A stretch of 6,449 bases of DNA. Origin: Paracoccaceae bacterium. GTDB lineage: Bacteria > Pseudomonadota > Alphaproteobacteria > Rhodobacterales > Rhodobacteraceae. The stretch lies in contig NVQY01000215.1 of the NCBI GenBank assembly GCA_002400675.1, positions 1-6,449 on the forward strand. The letters are read 5' to 3'. Shown one piece after another: positions 1 through 6,106 of the stretch (its first letter is position 1; each line of letters begins with the position of its first letter). The position numbers and the translations under genes are program-made. A model generated the notes under the pieces. The model had not been told where the DNA came from, ran no database searches, and was given only the letters and a program-made list of their open reading frames with translations.

Positions 1-165
1 GCGCGGATGCGCCGCCCGCAAATCCGCAAACCCGCCAACCCCGACGACCTTGCCGCCCCCGACCACCACCGCCTCGTCAAGCCGCGCGGCGTCCTGTGGC
101 ACACCGTCAAACGGCGAGCCAGTAAACGACAATACCCGCCCCTTCAGGATGAATTCGCCAGCCAT
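1..165 (-). CDS. guaD: Guanine deaminase-like amidohydrolase, N-terminal 55 residues (partial)
   Basis: Only the first 55 codons of a leftward gene are present; the rest lies beyond the left edge. Read on the minus strand from the ATG at 165-163, the protein begins MAGEFILKGRVLSFTGSP, then has a short variable stretch and an EAVVVGGGKVVGVGGFADLR segment ending AHPR. This is the beta-sandwich start typical of amidohydrolase-superfamily enzymes, and the 'LKGRVLSF' opening plus 'ADLRAAHP' resembles guanine deaminases, which hydrolyse guanine to xanthine and ammonia in cytosolic purine salvage. The metal-binding HxH motif lies further on and is not visible, so the family call is from the N-terminus only. 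An AAGGA ribosome-binding site lies 7-8 bases before the ATG. The same frame stays open upstream for about 30 codons to a GTG at 255-253, so a longer protein cannot be excluded. The gene diverges from mgtE. I am fairly sure of an amidohydrolase and less sure of guanine deaminase. Confidence 0.6.
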   Translation of the reverse strand, partial: MAGEFILKGRVLSFTGSPFDGVPQDAARLDEAVVVGGGKVVGVGGFADLRAAHPR

Positions 166-201
166 GTGCCCGTTCCTTTTGTATCCATTCGCTTGCGCTT
201 T

Positions 202-230
202 ACGATACGGGTCAAAGACCTCGCGGTAAA
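202..230 (-). promoter_or_regulatory. Possible sigma70-type promoter for the leftward amidohydrolase gene
   Basis: On the minus strand a TTTACC -35-like hexamer (230-225) and a TATCGT -10-like hexamer (207-202) are separated by exactly 17 bases. Each matches four of six consensus positions. The predicted start would be near base 195, about 30 bases before the ATG. The match is weak and rests on spacing alone. No equally good rightward promoter for mgtE was found in the same 135-base divergent region. Confidence 0.25.
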
Positions 231-300
231 TCGCAGCATTTTCGCTGTTTTTCACCAGCAGCTTCTTCTATTTAGCACCTAACCGCCAAGGGGGCAGGGC

Positions 301-1689
301 ATGGAACATCAAACAGAACAGCCGGACACCGACCAGACCGGCGACGATTACCTGCTGGACCGGCGCGACGTGTCGGCCATCCTCGCCGCTGTGGATGCGG
401 GCGACTGGGGCGCGCTGAACACGTTGATGGCGGGGCTGCACAGCGCTGACATTGCCGACCTGCTGGAACAGGTCAACGCCTCTGATCGCGCCCGGCTGAT
501 CCGCCTCTATGGGCGTGGCTTTGATGGCGAAATCCTGACCGAACTCGACGACTCGGTGCGCGAAGAAGTCATCGACCTGCTGACCCCGCAAGTGCTGGCC
601 GACGCCGTGCGCGATCTGGAAAGCGACGATGTGGTCGATCTGATCGAGGATATGCAGGAACCGCAACAAGAAGCCATCCTCGACGTGTTGGAGGATTCTG
701 ACCGGGTCGCGGTGGAACAGGCGCTGGCCTATCCCGAACACTCCGCCGGGCGGCTGATGCAACGCGAGGTGGTGATGGTCCCGGCCCACTGGAACGTTGG
801 CCAAGCGATTGATTTCATGCGCGAATCAGAAAGCCTGCCAGACCAGTTCTACCACGTTATCCTTGTTGACCCACGCCTGCACCCGGTGGGCAATGTCACC
901 CTGGGCAAGATCATGTCGTCCCCCCGCGAAACCGCGCTGCGCGACATTACCGAAGACGTGTTTCGCATCATTCCGGTCGCTCAGGACGAAGAAGACGTGG
1001 CCTACGCCTTTAACCAATACCACCTGATTTCCGCCCCCGTGGTGGATGGCGAAGGCCGTCTGGTCGGCATGATCACCATCGACGACGCCATGGCGGTGCT
1101 GGACGAAGAACACGAAGAAGACATCCTGCGACTGGCCGGTGTCGGCGAAGAAAGCTCGCTCTCGGATACGGTCATTGCCACCAGCAAACGCCGCCTGCCG
1201 TGGCTGGGGGTCAACATGGTGTCGGCGATCTCGGCCTCTCTGGTGATTTCCCAGTTCGAGGACACCATTTCGCAATTCATCTCGCTGGCGATCCTGATGC
1301 CGATTGTCGCGTCTATGGGCGGCAATGCCGGCACCCAGTCGCTGACGGTGGCGGTGCGTGCGCTGGCCACCAAGGATCTGACCAGCGCCAACGCGTTGCG
1401 GGTGATCCGGCGCGAATTGTTCGTCGGGTTGATCAACGGGCTGGTGTTTGCCACCGTGTTGGGGGTGGTCGGGCTGGTGTGGTTCGGCTCTCCCTTGCTG
1501 GGCGCGGTGATCGGTGCCGCGCTGGTGATCAACATGGTGATTGCCGGGCTGGCCGGAACCGTGGTGCCGGTGGTGCTGGACAAATTGCAGATCGACCCGG
1601 CGCTGGCCTCGGGCACCTTTGTCACCACGACCACGGACGTCATGGGCTTTTTCATCTTCCTCGGACTGGCCAGCGTGGTACTGATATGA
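301..1689 (+). CDS. mgtE: Magnesium transporter MgtE
   Basis: This is a 462-residue inner-membrane Mg2+ channel/transporter, a normal length for MgtE. An acidic alpha-helical N domain spans about residues 20-140, with the family hallmark YPEHSAGRLM at 144-153. It is followed by two CBS domains (about 150-205 and 212-270; second-domain core SAPVVDGEGRLVGMITIDDA) and then five hydrophobic segments from about 300 to 462. The transmembrane part contains the signature MPIVASMGGNAGTQ (333-346) and the C-terminal IDPALASGTF...TTTTDVMGFF block. Asp446 probably corresponds to the pore aspartate of Thermus MgtE (D432). In the known structure the N and CBS domains sense cytosolic Mg2+ and close the pore when it is abundant, and the acid-rich N domain here fits that. 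The ATG at 301 is preceded by an AAGGGG Shine-Dalgarno with a 7-base spacer. The stop overlaps the next gene's start (ATGA). No Mg2+ riboswitch-like leader is evident in the short upstream region. Strong call. Confidence 0.95.
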   Translation: MEHQTEQPDTDQTGDDYLLDRRDVSAILAAVDAGDWGALNTLMAGLHSADIADLLEQVNASDRARLIRLYGRGFDGEILTELDDSVREEVIDLLTPQVLADAVRDLESDDVVDLIEDMQEPQQEAILDVLEDSDRVAVEQALAYPEHSAGRLMQREVVMVPAHWNVGQAIDFMRESESLPDQFYHVILVDPRLHPVGNVTLGKIMSSPRETALRDITEDVFRIIPVAQDEEDVAYAFNQYHLISAPVVDGEGRLVGMITIDDAMAVLDEEHEEDILRLAGVGEESSLSDTVIATSKRRLPWLGVNMVSAISASLVISQFEDTISQFISLAILMPIVASMGGNAGTQSLTVAVRALATKDLTSANALRVIRRELFVGLINGLVFATVLGVVGLVWFGSPLLGAVIGAALVINMVIAGLAGTVVPVVLDKLQIDPALASGTFVTTTTDVMGFFIFLGLASVVLI

Positions 1690-2249
1690 CCGACCTTTCC
1701 GCGATCAAATCCGCCGCCCGCAAGGCCGCCTTTGCCCGGCGCAAACTGGCGCATGAAACCGCCCGCCCCGGTGCCGCCGGGCGCCTGTCCGAAGTGCTGG
1801 CCGGTTACCGCGGCGTCCCCCTGTCAGGCTACATGCCGATCCGCAGCGAAATCGACCCGCTGCCCGCCATGGCCGAAGCCGCAGCACACGGACCGGTCTG
1901 CGTGCCGGTGATCCGCGCCGCCGGGCAGCCGCTGGTGTTTTCCCGCTGGGAGCCGGATTGCGCGCTGAAGGCAGGCCCGTTCGGGGCGATGATCCCGCAG
2001 ACCGAAGACTTGCTGGACCCGGAAATCCTGATCGTGCCGCTGGTGGCTTTTGACGGGCAGGGCGGGCGGCTGGGCTATGGCGGCGGGTTTTATGACCGCA
2101 CGCTGGAAATCCTGCGTGCCGCGCGCCCGACGCTGGCAATCGGCTTTGCATACGGCGCGCAACAGGCCGATCACCTGCCGCTTGAGCCAACCGATCAGCC
2201 ACTTGACATGATCGTCACCGAAGACCGGATTCTGACCTTCAACAGGTAA
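1686..2249 (+). CDS. fau: 5-formyltetrahydrofolate cyclo-ligase (5,10-methenyltetrahydrofolate synthetase)
   Basis: A 187-residue cytosolic enzyme of the 5-FTHF cyclo-ligase family (YgfA/MTHFS), which uses ATP to turn 5-formyl-THF into 5,10-methenyl-THF and so returns a storage/inhibitory folate to the one-carbon pool. The sequence shows the basic N-terminal helix (RKAAFARRK, 12-20), the substrate-site strand GYMPIRSEIDPLP (48-60), the glycine-rich nucleotide loop GGRLGYGGGFYDRTL (126-140) and the C-terminal PLDMIVTED motif (172-180). Length is normal (about 180-200 in the family). The ATG at 1686 sits inside the end of mgtE and shares ATGA with its TGA, so translation is probably coupled. 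The reading frame is open much further upstream to about 1200, but that stretch is the shadow of the mgtE membrane domain; the homologous N-terminus begins at 1686. Nothing is truncated or missing. Confidence 0.93.
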   Translation: MTDLSAIKSAARKAAFARRKLAHETARPGAAGRLSEVLAGYRGVPLSGYMPIRSEIDPLPAMAEAAAHGPVCVPVIRAAGQPLVFSRWEPDCALKAGPFGAMIPQTEDLLDPEILIVPLVAFDGQGGRLGYGGGFYDRTLEILRAARPTLAIGFAYGAQQADHLPLEPTDQPLDMIVTEDRILTFNR

Positions 2250-2303
2250 CCTTGAAAAAATCCGCAGGAATTTTGCCTTTTTGCTTGCCCCTCCCGGCGC
2301 GGC

Positions 2304-2324
2304 GCTTGTCCTCGCCGGACAAGC
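2304..2324 (+). promoter_or_regulatory. Perfect hairpin in the leader of the metallophosphoesterase gene
   Basis: GCTTGTCC (2304-2311) and GGACAAGC (2317-2324) form a perfect 8-bp stem around the 5-base loop TCGCC. The hairpin lies in the 91-base gap after the folate gene and ends 16 bases before the ATG at 2341. No T-tract follows it on either strand, so it does not look like an intrinsic terminator. No Shine-Dalgarno is visible between the stem and the ATG. It could be an mRNA-stabilising or translation-control structure, or a protein-binding palindrome; the function is unknown. Confidence 0.45.
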
Positions 2325-2340
2325 ACCCTACCACGGCTTT

Positions 2341-3153
2341 ATGAGAATGTTGTTTTTGGGCGATGTGATGGGCCGCGCCGGGCGCGCCGCCATCACCGAA
2401 CACTTGCCGCGCCTGCGCAAGGAATGGCGGTTGGATTTTGTCGTGGTGAACGGCGAAAATGCCACCAGTGGCATGGGGCTGAATGCCGCTCATGCCAAGG
2501 GGTTGCTGGATGCGGGGGCCGATTGCCTGACCTTGGGCGATCACGCCTTTGACCAAAAGGACATGTTGCAGTTCATTGAAACCGAACCGCGCATCCTCCG
2601 CCCGATCAACTTTGCCAAAAACGCCCCGGGCAAGGGGTTCCGCCTGTTCAACGCGCCGGGTGGCCGCAAGGTTCTGGTGGCGCAGGTTTTGGGTCAGGTG
2701 TTCATGAAACGCGCCTTTGACGACCCGTTTTCCGCCCTTGAGCCGGTGCTGAAATCGCACCCGCGCGGTGGGCTGGCGCAGGCGATCATTGTCGATATGC
2801 ACTGCGAGGCGACCTCGGAAAAGATGGCGATGGGGCATTACTGCGACGGGCGCGCCAGCCTTGTGGTCGGCACGCATACCCATGTGCCCACCGGCGACGC
2901 GCAGGTGCTGCCCGGCGGCACCGCCTATCTAAGTGATGCGGGCATGTGCGGCGATTACAATTCAGTTATTGGCATGGACAAAGGCGAACCCATGCGCCGG
3001 TTCATCACCGGTATGCCCAAGGCGCGCTTTACCCCCGCGCTGGGCGAAGCGACCTTGTCGGGCGTGTTTGTCGAAAGTGATGATCGCACCGGCCAAGCGC
3101 GCGACATACGCATGATCCGGGTAGGCGGGCGGTTGCAACAGGCAACCCCGTGA
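2341..3153 (+). CDS. TIGR00282/YmdB-family metallophosphoesterase
   Basis: A 270-residue calcineurin-like phosphoesterase of the TIGR00282/YmdB group, probably cytosolic. Bacillus YmdB hydrolyses 2',3'-cyclic nucleotides and affects biofilm gene expression; the substrate here is not known. From the ATG at 2341 the metal-site motifs appear in order: FLGDVMGRAGR (Asp8), VVNGEN (Glu39, Asn40), TLGDHAFDQKD (Asp67, His68), VDMHCEATSEK (His154) and VVGTHTHVPTGD (His179, His181), then the family block YLSDAGMCGDYNSVIGM. The usual bacterial motif at 67-68 is Asn-His; Asp is found here. Length matches the family (about 260-275). I chose 2341 because family proteins begin within a few residues of the GD motif, but the start has no clear Shine-Dalgarno. 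ATG at 2347 or an in-frame TTG at 2281, which has AGGA upstream at 2266-2269, are alternatives. The stop overlaps the next gene by GTGA. Confidence 0.88.
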   Translation: MRMLFLGDVMGRAGRAAITEHLPRLRKEWRLDFVVVNGENATSGMGLNAAHAKGLLDAGADCLTLGDHAFDQKDMLQFIETEPRILRPINFAKNAPGKGFRLFNAPGGRKVLVAQVLGQVFMKRAFDDPFSALEPVLKSHPRGGLAQAIIVDMHCEATSEKMAMGHYCDGRASLVVGTHTHVPTGDAQVLPGGTAYLSDAGMCGDYNSVIGMDKGEPMRRFITGMPKARFTPALGEATLSGVFVESDDRTGQARDIRMIRVGGRLQQATP

Positions 3154-4100
3154 CGCGCCACCCCACCTTGTTCCATTACGCCGTCCTGCTGGTGCTGGGT
3201 GCGTCCTGGGGCGTTACCGTGCCCATGTCAAAAATTGCCGTCAGTTCGGGCCACGGCCAATTCGGGCTGATCTTCTGGCAGCTGGTCATCGGCGCGGGCC
3301 TGATGGCGGGGATAACCTTTGTTCGCGGCACTGGCCTGCCGCTGACGCCTAGGGCGATAAAAGTGTTTGTGATCATCGCCTTTGCCGGGACGATTGTGCC
3401 GGATGCGATCAGTTATCAGGCCTATGTGCACCTGCCCGCCGGGGTCATGGCAATTTTGCTGTCACTGATCCCGATGATTGCCTTTCCCATGGCTCTTGGC
3501 CTTGGGTTAGAGCGGTTCAATCTGCGCCGGTTTGGCGGGCTGATGGTGGGATTGGCAGGGGTGTTGATGCTGGTCCTGCCCGAGACCAGCCTGCCGGATG
3601 TGGTCAAGCTGGCCTGGATCCCCATCGCGATGCTGGCCCCGGTCTGTTACGCCTTTGAAAGCAACTATGTCGCCAAATGGGGCCTTGGCGGCATGGACGC
3701 CGCCCAAGCCCTGTTCGGCGCGTCCCTGATCGGCGCGCTGATAACCTTGCCGCTGGCAATCGGCTCGGGTCAGTTCATCAATCCGTTTCGCGTCTGGGCT
3801 GCGCCGGAATGGGCACTGGTGGCGTCCTCGGCGATCCATGTGGTGGTTTACGCCGGCTACGTCTGGCTGGTGGGCCGGGCGGGGTCGGTGTTTGCGGTGC
3901 AGGTCAGCTATCTGGTCACCGGGTTCGGGGTGATCTCGGCGATGGTGTTGCTGGGCGAGAATTATTCCCGCTATGTCTGGGGCGCATTGGCGCTGGTCCT
4001 GACGGGGGTCTTTCTGGTGCAGCCCAGCCCGCAGGACACCCTTGCCCCTGACGACACAATCGGGGACAGTGGGCGCGCGCCATCCGGTCCCCTTGATTAA
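3150..4100 (+). CDS. EamA-domain DMT-superfamily transporter
   Basis: A 316-residue inner-membrane protein with ten predicted helices arranged as two EamA repeats. The first covers about residues 10-145 and includes the conserved region LPAGVMAILLSLIPMIAFPMALG near 95-117; the second covers about 155-292, ending YVWGALALVLTGVFLV. This matches the drug/metabolite transporter superfamily, whose members export or import amino acids, nucleosides or other small metabolites; the substrate cannot be read from sequence. The start is a GTG overlapping the phosphoesterase stop (GTGA), which places the first membrane helix (about 10-30) at the N-terminus as expected; the next internal Met falls inside that helix. 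A polar tail of about 26 residues (from QPSPQDT) extends past the last helix. Overlap with the upstream gene implies translational coupling. Family call strong, substrate unknown. Confidence 0.9.
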   Translation: MTRHPTLFHYAVLLVLGASWGVTVPMSKIAVSSGHGQFGLIFWQLVIGAGLMAGITFVRGTGLPLTPRAIKVFVIIAFAGTIVPDAISYQAYVHLPAGVMAILLSLIPMIAFPMALGLGLERFNLRRFGGLMVGLAGVLMLVLPETSLPDVVKLAWIPIAMLAPVCYAFESNYVAKWGLGGMDAAQALFGASLIGALITLPLAIGSGQFINPFRVWAAPEWALVASSAIHVVVYAGYVWLVGRAGSVFAVQVSYLVTGFGVISAMVLLGENYSRYVWGALALVLTGVFLVQPSPQDTLAPDDTIGDSGRAPSGPLD

Positions 4101-4103
4101 GAC

Positions 4104-4205
4104 CTTTCAACTTTTCCTTGGAACCGGCACCAGAATTGTCGTTGAGGCAGAGTTTGTTTTCCAAACGCGTTCGGCGGCAAGTCGGGTTCAAAGCCAAGTT
4201 GAAAG
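4104..4205 (+). promoter_or_regulatory. Predicted 102-base hairpin RNA in the leader of the SLC13 permease gene
   Basis: Almost the whole gap between the DMT and SLC13 genes folds on itself. The outer stem pairs 4104-4128 with 4181-4205 at 21 of 25 positions, including an uninterrupted 10-bp block CTTTCAACTT/AAGTTGAAAG. After a 7-base bulge (4129-4135) a second stem pairs 4136-4146 with 4170-4180 at all 11 positions (four are G.U). The tip is GTTTG-TTTTC-CAAAC (4152-4166). Six noncanonical pairs are G.U in the plus-strand sense, against one (4117/4192) that would wobble only on the minus strand, which favours an RNA transcribed rightward. The fold starts 3 bases after the DMT stop and ends 15 bases before the SLC13 ATG. 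It may be a cis-regulatory leader, a processing or 3'-end structure, or a degenerate MITE-like palindrome. I do not recognise a known riboswitch. Pairing was found by eye, without energy calculation. Confidence 0.5.
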
Positions 4206-4220
4206 ACCATAGGCAAGATC

Positions 4221-6008
4221 ATGCAGCTTTTCCAGCTTTCCGACACGGGCACTGACACGGGCACCGCCATCCTGTCCCTGGTCATCGTCGCGTTCATGTT
4301 CATCCTGTTCATGCGCGAAAGATACCCCGCCGAAGTGGTGGCGATCGCTGGCGCTGCGGCGATGCTGGCCACCGGCGTTCTACCCTACGAGGACGCGCTA
4401 AAGGTGCTGGCCAACCCCGCGCCGTGGACTATCGTGGCGATGTTCATCGTCATGGGCGCGCTGGTGCGCACCGGCGCGCTGGCGTGGTTCACCCAACTGG
4501 CCGAAGCACAGGCCGACGCCCGCCCCGCCGTCGCCATCGGCGCGCTGATGGGATTCGTCGTGGTGGCCTCGGCATTCGTCAACAATACGCCCGTGGTGGT
4601 GGTGATGATCCCGGTGTTCGTGCAACTGTCCAACAAACTGGGGATTGCGCCCAGCAAGCTGCTGATCCCGCTTAGTTATGCGGCGATCCTTGGCGGTTCG
4701 CTGACCCTGATCGGCACCTCGACCAACCTGTTGGTTGACGGCGTGGCGCGCGCCCGCGGGCTTGAGGCGTTCACTATCTTCGAGGTCACCCCACTGGCAA
4801 TCATCCTTGTCATCTGGGGCGGGCTGTACCTGCGATTTGTCGCCCCGCGCCTGTTGCCCGACCGCGCCAGCATGGCCAACCTGCTGTCGGGCAAACGGGC
4901 GATGAAATTCTTTACCGAAGTGGCGATCCCCGAAAACAGCGAACTTATCGGTCGCAAAGCGATTGACATCGAGCTGTTCCGCCGGGGCGGCGTGCGCCTG
5001 ATCGACGTGCTGCGCGGGGATGCCTCGCTGCGCCGCGACCTGCGGTCAGTGACGATCAAACAGGGCGACCGGGTGGTGCTGCGCTCGGCCATGACCGAGA
5101 TTCTGGGCCTGCAAAACAACCCGCAATTGCGCACGGTGGAAACGCTGGGATCGGTGGAAACCTCGACCGTCGAAGTGCTGATTTCTCCGGGCTGCCGGAT
5201 GATCGGGCGTTCCCTGGGCGACTTGCGCCTGCGCCGGCGCTACGGCGTCTATGTGCTGGCGGTGCACCGGCGTAACCAGAACATCGGCGTGCAACTGGAC
5301 GACCTTGACGTGCGGGTGGGCGATACATTGCTGCTGGAAGGCGCGCCCGACGACATCGCGCGCCTGTCGGTGGACATGGACATGGTCGATATCGCCAAAC
5401 CCTCGGCGCGGGCCTATCGGCGCAGCCACGCGCCCATCGCGCTGGCCGCCATCGGCGGAATTGTGGTGCTGGCGGCGTTTGGCGTGGCCCCGATCCTTCT
5501 GCTGGCGGTGTTGGCAATGGCCTTGGTGTTCCTGACCCGCTGCATCGATTCAGAAGAGGCGTTTTCATTCATCGACGGCCGCCTTCTGGCGCTGATATTC
5601 GCCATGCTGGCGGTGGCCACGGCGCTGGAAACCTCCGGGGCCATCGACCTTCTGGTCAATGGCTTTGCGCCCTATATTACCGGCCTGCCGCCGTTTTTCA
5701 TTGTCTGGTCAATCTATCTGCTGACGTCCGTCTTGTCCGAACTGATCAACCACGCGGTTGCGGTGGTGCTGACGCCGGTGGCTATCGGTCTGGCGGTCTC
5801 TTTGGGGGTCGATCCACGCCCGCTGGTGATTGCGGTGATGATCGCGGCCAGCGCCACCTTTGCCACACCGATCAGCTATCAGACCAACATGATGGTCTAT
5901 GGGCCGGGGGGCTATAAATTCACCGATTTCATCCGGGTGGGGCTGCCGCTGAACATCAGCGTCGGCCTGCTGGCCTCGGCTTTGATCCCGCTGATGTGGC
6001 CGCTTTAG
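4221..6008 (+). CDS. SLC13-family permease with two TrkA-C (RCK_C) domains
   Basis: A 595-residue inner-membrane transporter of the divalent-anion:Na+ symporter/ArsB-like group. Members carry sulfate, dicarboxylates or similar anions; the substrate here is unknown. Membrane segments at about residues 15-205 include AFVNNTPVVVVMIP (118-131) and GGSLTLIGTSTNL (158-170). A cytosolic insert of about 225-390 holds two TrkA-C-like beta/alpha domains (about 230-295 ending QGDRVVLRS, and 315-385 ending VGDTLLLEGAPDDIARL). The second membrane half runs from about 403 to 595 and ends with ASATFATPISYQTNMMV (543-559), which fits the PROSITE Na+:sulfate symporter signature. TrkA-C domains bind small ligands in other proteins, so allosteric control is plausible. 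In the second half the usual paired Asn is Asn-His (510-511). The ATG at 4221 has only a weak AGG seven bases upstream, below a long predicted hairpin. A 12-base tandem repeat encodes DTGTDTGT near the N-terminus. Confidence 0.88.
   Translation: MQLFQLSDTGTDTGTAILSLVIVAFMFILFMRERYPAEVVAIAGAAAMLATGVLPYEDALKVLANPAPWTIVAMFIVMGALVRTGALAWFTQLAEAQADARPAVAIGALMGFVVVASAFVNNTPVVVVMIPVFVQLSNKLGIAPSKLLIPLSYAAILGGSLTLIGTSTNLLVDGVARARGLEAFTIFEVTPLAIILVIWGGLYLRFVAPRLLPDRASMANLLSGKRAMKFFTEVAIPENSELIGRKAIDIELFRRGGVRLIDVLRGDASLRRDLRSVTIKQGDRVVLRSAMTEILGLQNNPQLRTVETLGSVETSTVEVLISPGCRMIGRSLGDLRLRRRYGVYVLAVHRRNQNIGVQLDDLDVRVGDTLLLEGAPDDIARLSVDMDMVDIAKPSARAYRRSHAPIALAAIGGIVVLAAFGVAPILLLAVLAMALVFLTRCIDSEEAFSFIDGRLLALIFAMLAVATALETSGAIDLLVNGFAPYITGLPPFFIVWSIYLLTSVLSELINHAVAVVLTPVAIGLAVSLGVDPRPLVIAVMIAASATFATPISYQTNMMVYGPGGYKFTDFIRVGLPLNISVGLLASALIPLMWPL
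4242..4265 (+). repeat. Two-copy 12-base tandem repeat in the SLC13 gene
   Basis: GACACGGGCACT (4242-4253) is followed directly by GACACGGGCACC (4254-4265), which differs only in the last base. It encodes DTGTDTGT (residues 8-15) ahead of the first membrane helix, keeps the frame and is probably a recent small duplication in a tolerant, exposed tail. Confidence 0.75.
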
Positions 6009-6042
6009 CGACGGGTTCCGACTACCTGAAACCCCGACACTG

Positions 6043-6056
6043 TTGATCCTTGTCAA
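6043..6056 (+). promoter_or_regulatory. FNR/FnrL-type binding site upstream of the DUF465 gene
   Basis: TTGATCCTTGTCAA matches the FNR-family consensus TTGAT-N4-ATCAA at nine of ten defined positions. In Rhodobacterales the oxygen-sensing regulator FnrL binds such sites. Its centre (between 6049 and 6050) lies exactly at -41.5 relative to a start predicted at 6091, the classical position for activation by FNR-family proteins. It also overlaps a perfect odd palindrome, CCTTG-T-CAAGG (6048-6058). The site is read by eye only. Confidence 0.5.
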
Positions 6057-6078
6057 GGTTGCGGCGGGCGCGCTGGGG

Positions 6079-6091
6079 TAACATCAGTCAA
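6079..6091 (+). promoter_or_regulatory. Predicted -10 element and start site of the DUF465 gene
   Basis: TAACAT (6079-6084) matches four of six positions of the TATAAT element, including the key second A and last T. A start at 6091 would give a 23-base leader carrying the AAGGAG ribosome-binding site. There is no -35 hexamer at the right distance, as expected for a promoter that depends on an activator bound at -41.5. Confidence depends on the FNR-like box upstream. Confidence 0.4.
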
Positions 6092-6100
6092 AACATGTAA

Positions 6101-6106
6101 AAGGAG
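6101..6106 (+). promoter_or_regulatory. Strong Shine-Dalgarno of the DUF465 gene
   Basis: AAGGAG lies 7 bases before the ATG at 6114 and is the best ribosome-binding site in the window. It fixes the start of this small gene and suggests that the protein is made in quantity when the gene is transcribed. Confidence 0.85.

Noticed and set aside
181..300. Rightward promoter or Mg2+ riboswitch for mgtE
   Set aside because: No hexamer pair with proper spacing and no extended stem pattern was found in the short region before mgtE, apart from its AAGGGG ribosome-binding site.
268..804. Long open frame on the minus strand (about 178 codons) opposite mgtE
   Set aside because: It lies antisense to a clearly conserved transporter, has the His/Gln/Arg-rich composition typical of antisense frames in GC-rich coding DNA, and shows no recognisable motif.
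1200..1685. Upstream extension of the folate cyclo-ligase frame into mgtE
   Set aside because: The extension is Gly/Arg/Ala-rich and out of frame with the conserved MgtE membrane domain. The family N-terminus begins at 1686 with an ATGA overlap.
1002..1754. Minus-strand open frame of 250 codons opposite the end of mgtE
   Set aside because: Ser/Thr/Pro-rich low-complexity shadow of a real gene, with no domain and no ribosome-binding site worth noting.
2239..2883. Minus-strand frame of 214 codons opposite the phosphoesterase
   Set aside because: It mirrors the conserved metal-site motifs of the plus-strand gene and has no family resemblance of its own.
5056..5568. Minus-strand Arg/Pro/Ala-rich frame opposite the TrkA-C part of the permease
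   Set aside because: Composition is that of an antisense shadow. The plus strand encodes coherent TrkA-C domains here.
6013..6035. Possible terminator just after the SLC13 stop (GGGTT ... AACCC)
   Set aside because: Only a 5-bp stem with a 12-base loop and no T-tract; too weak to annotate.
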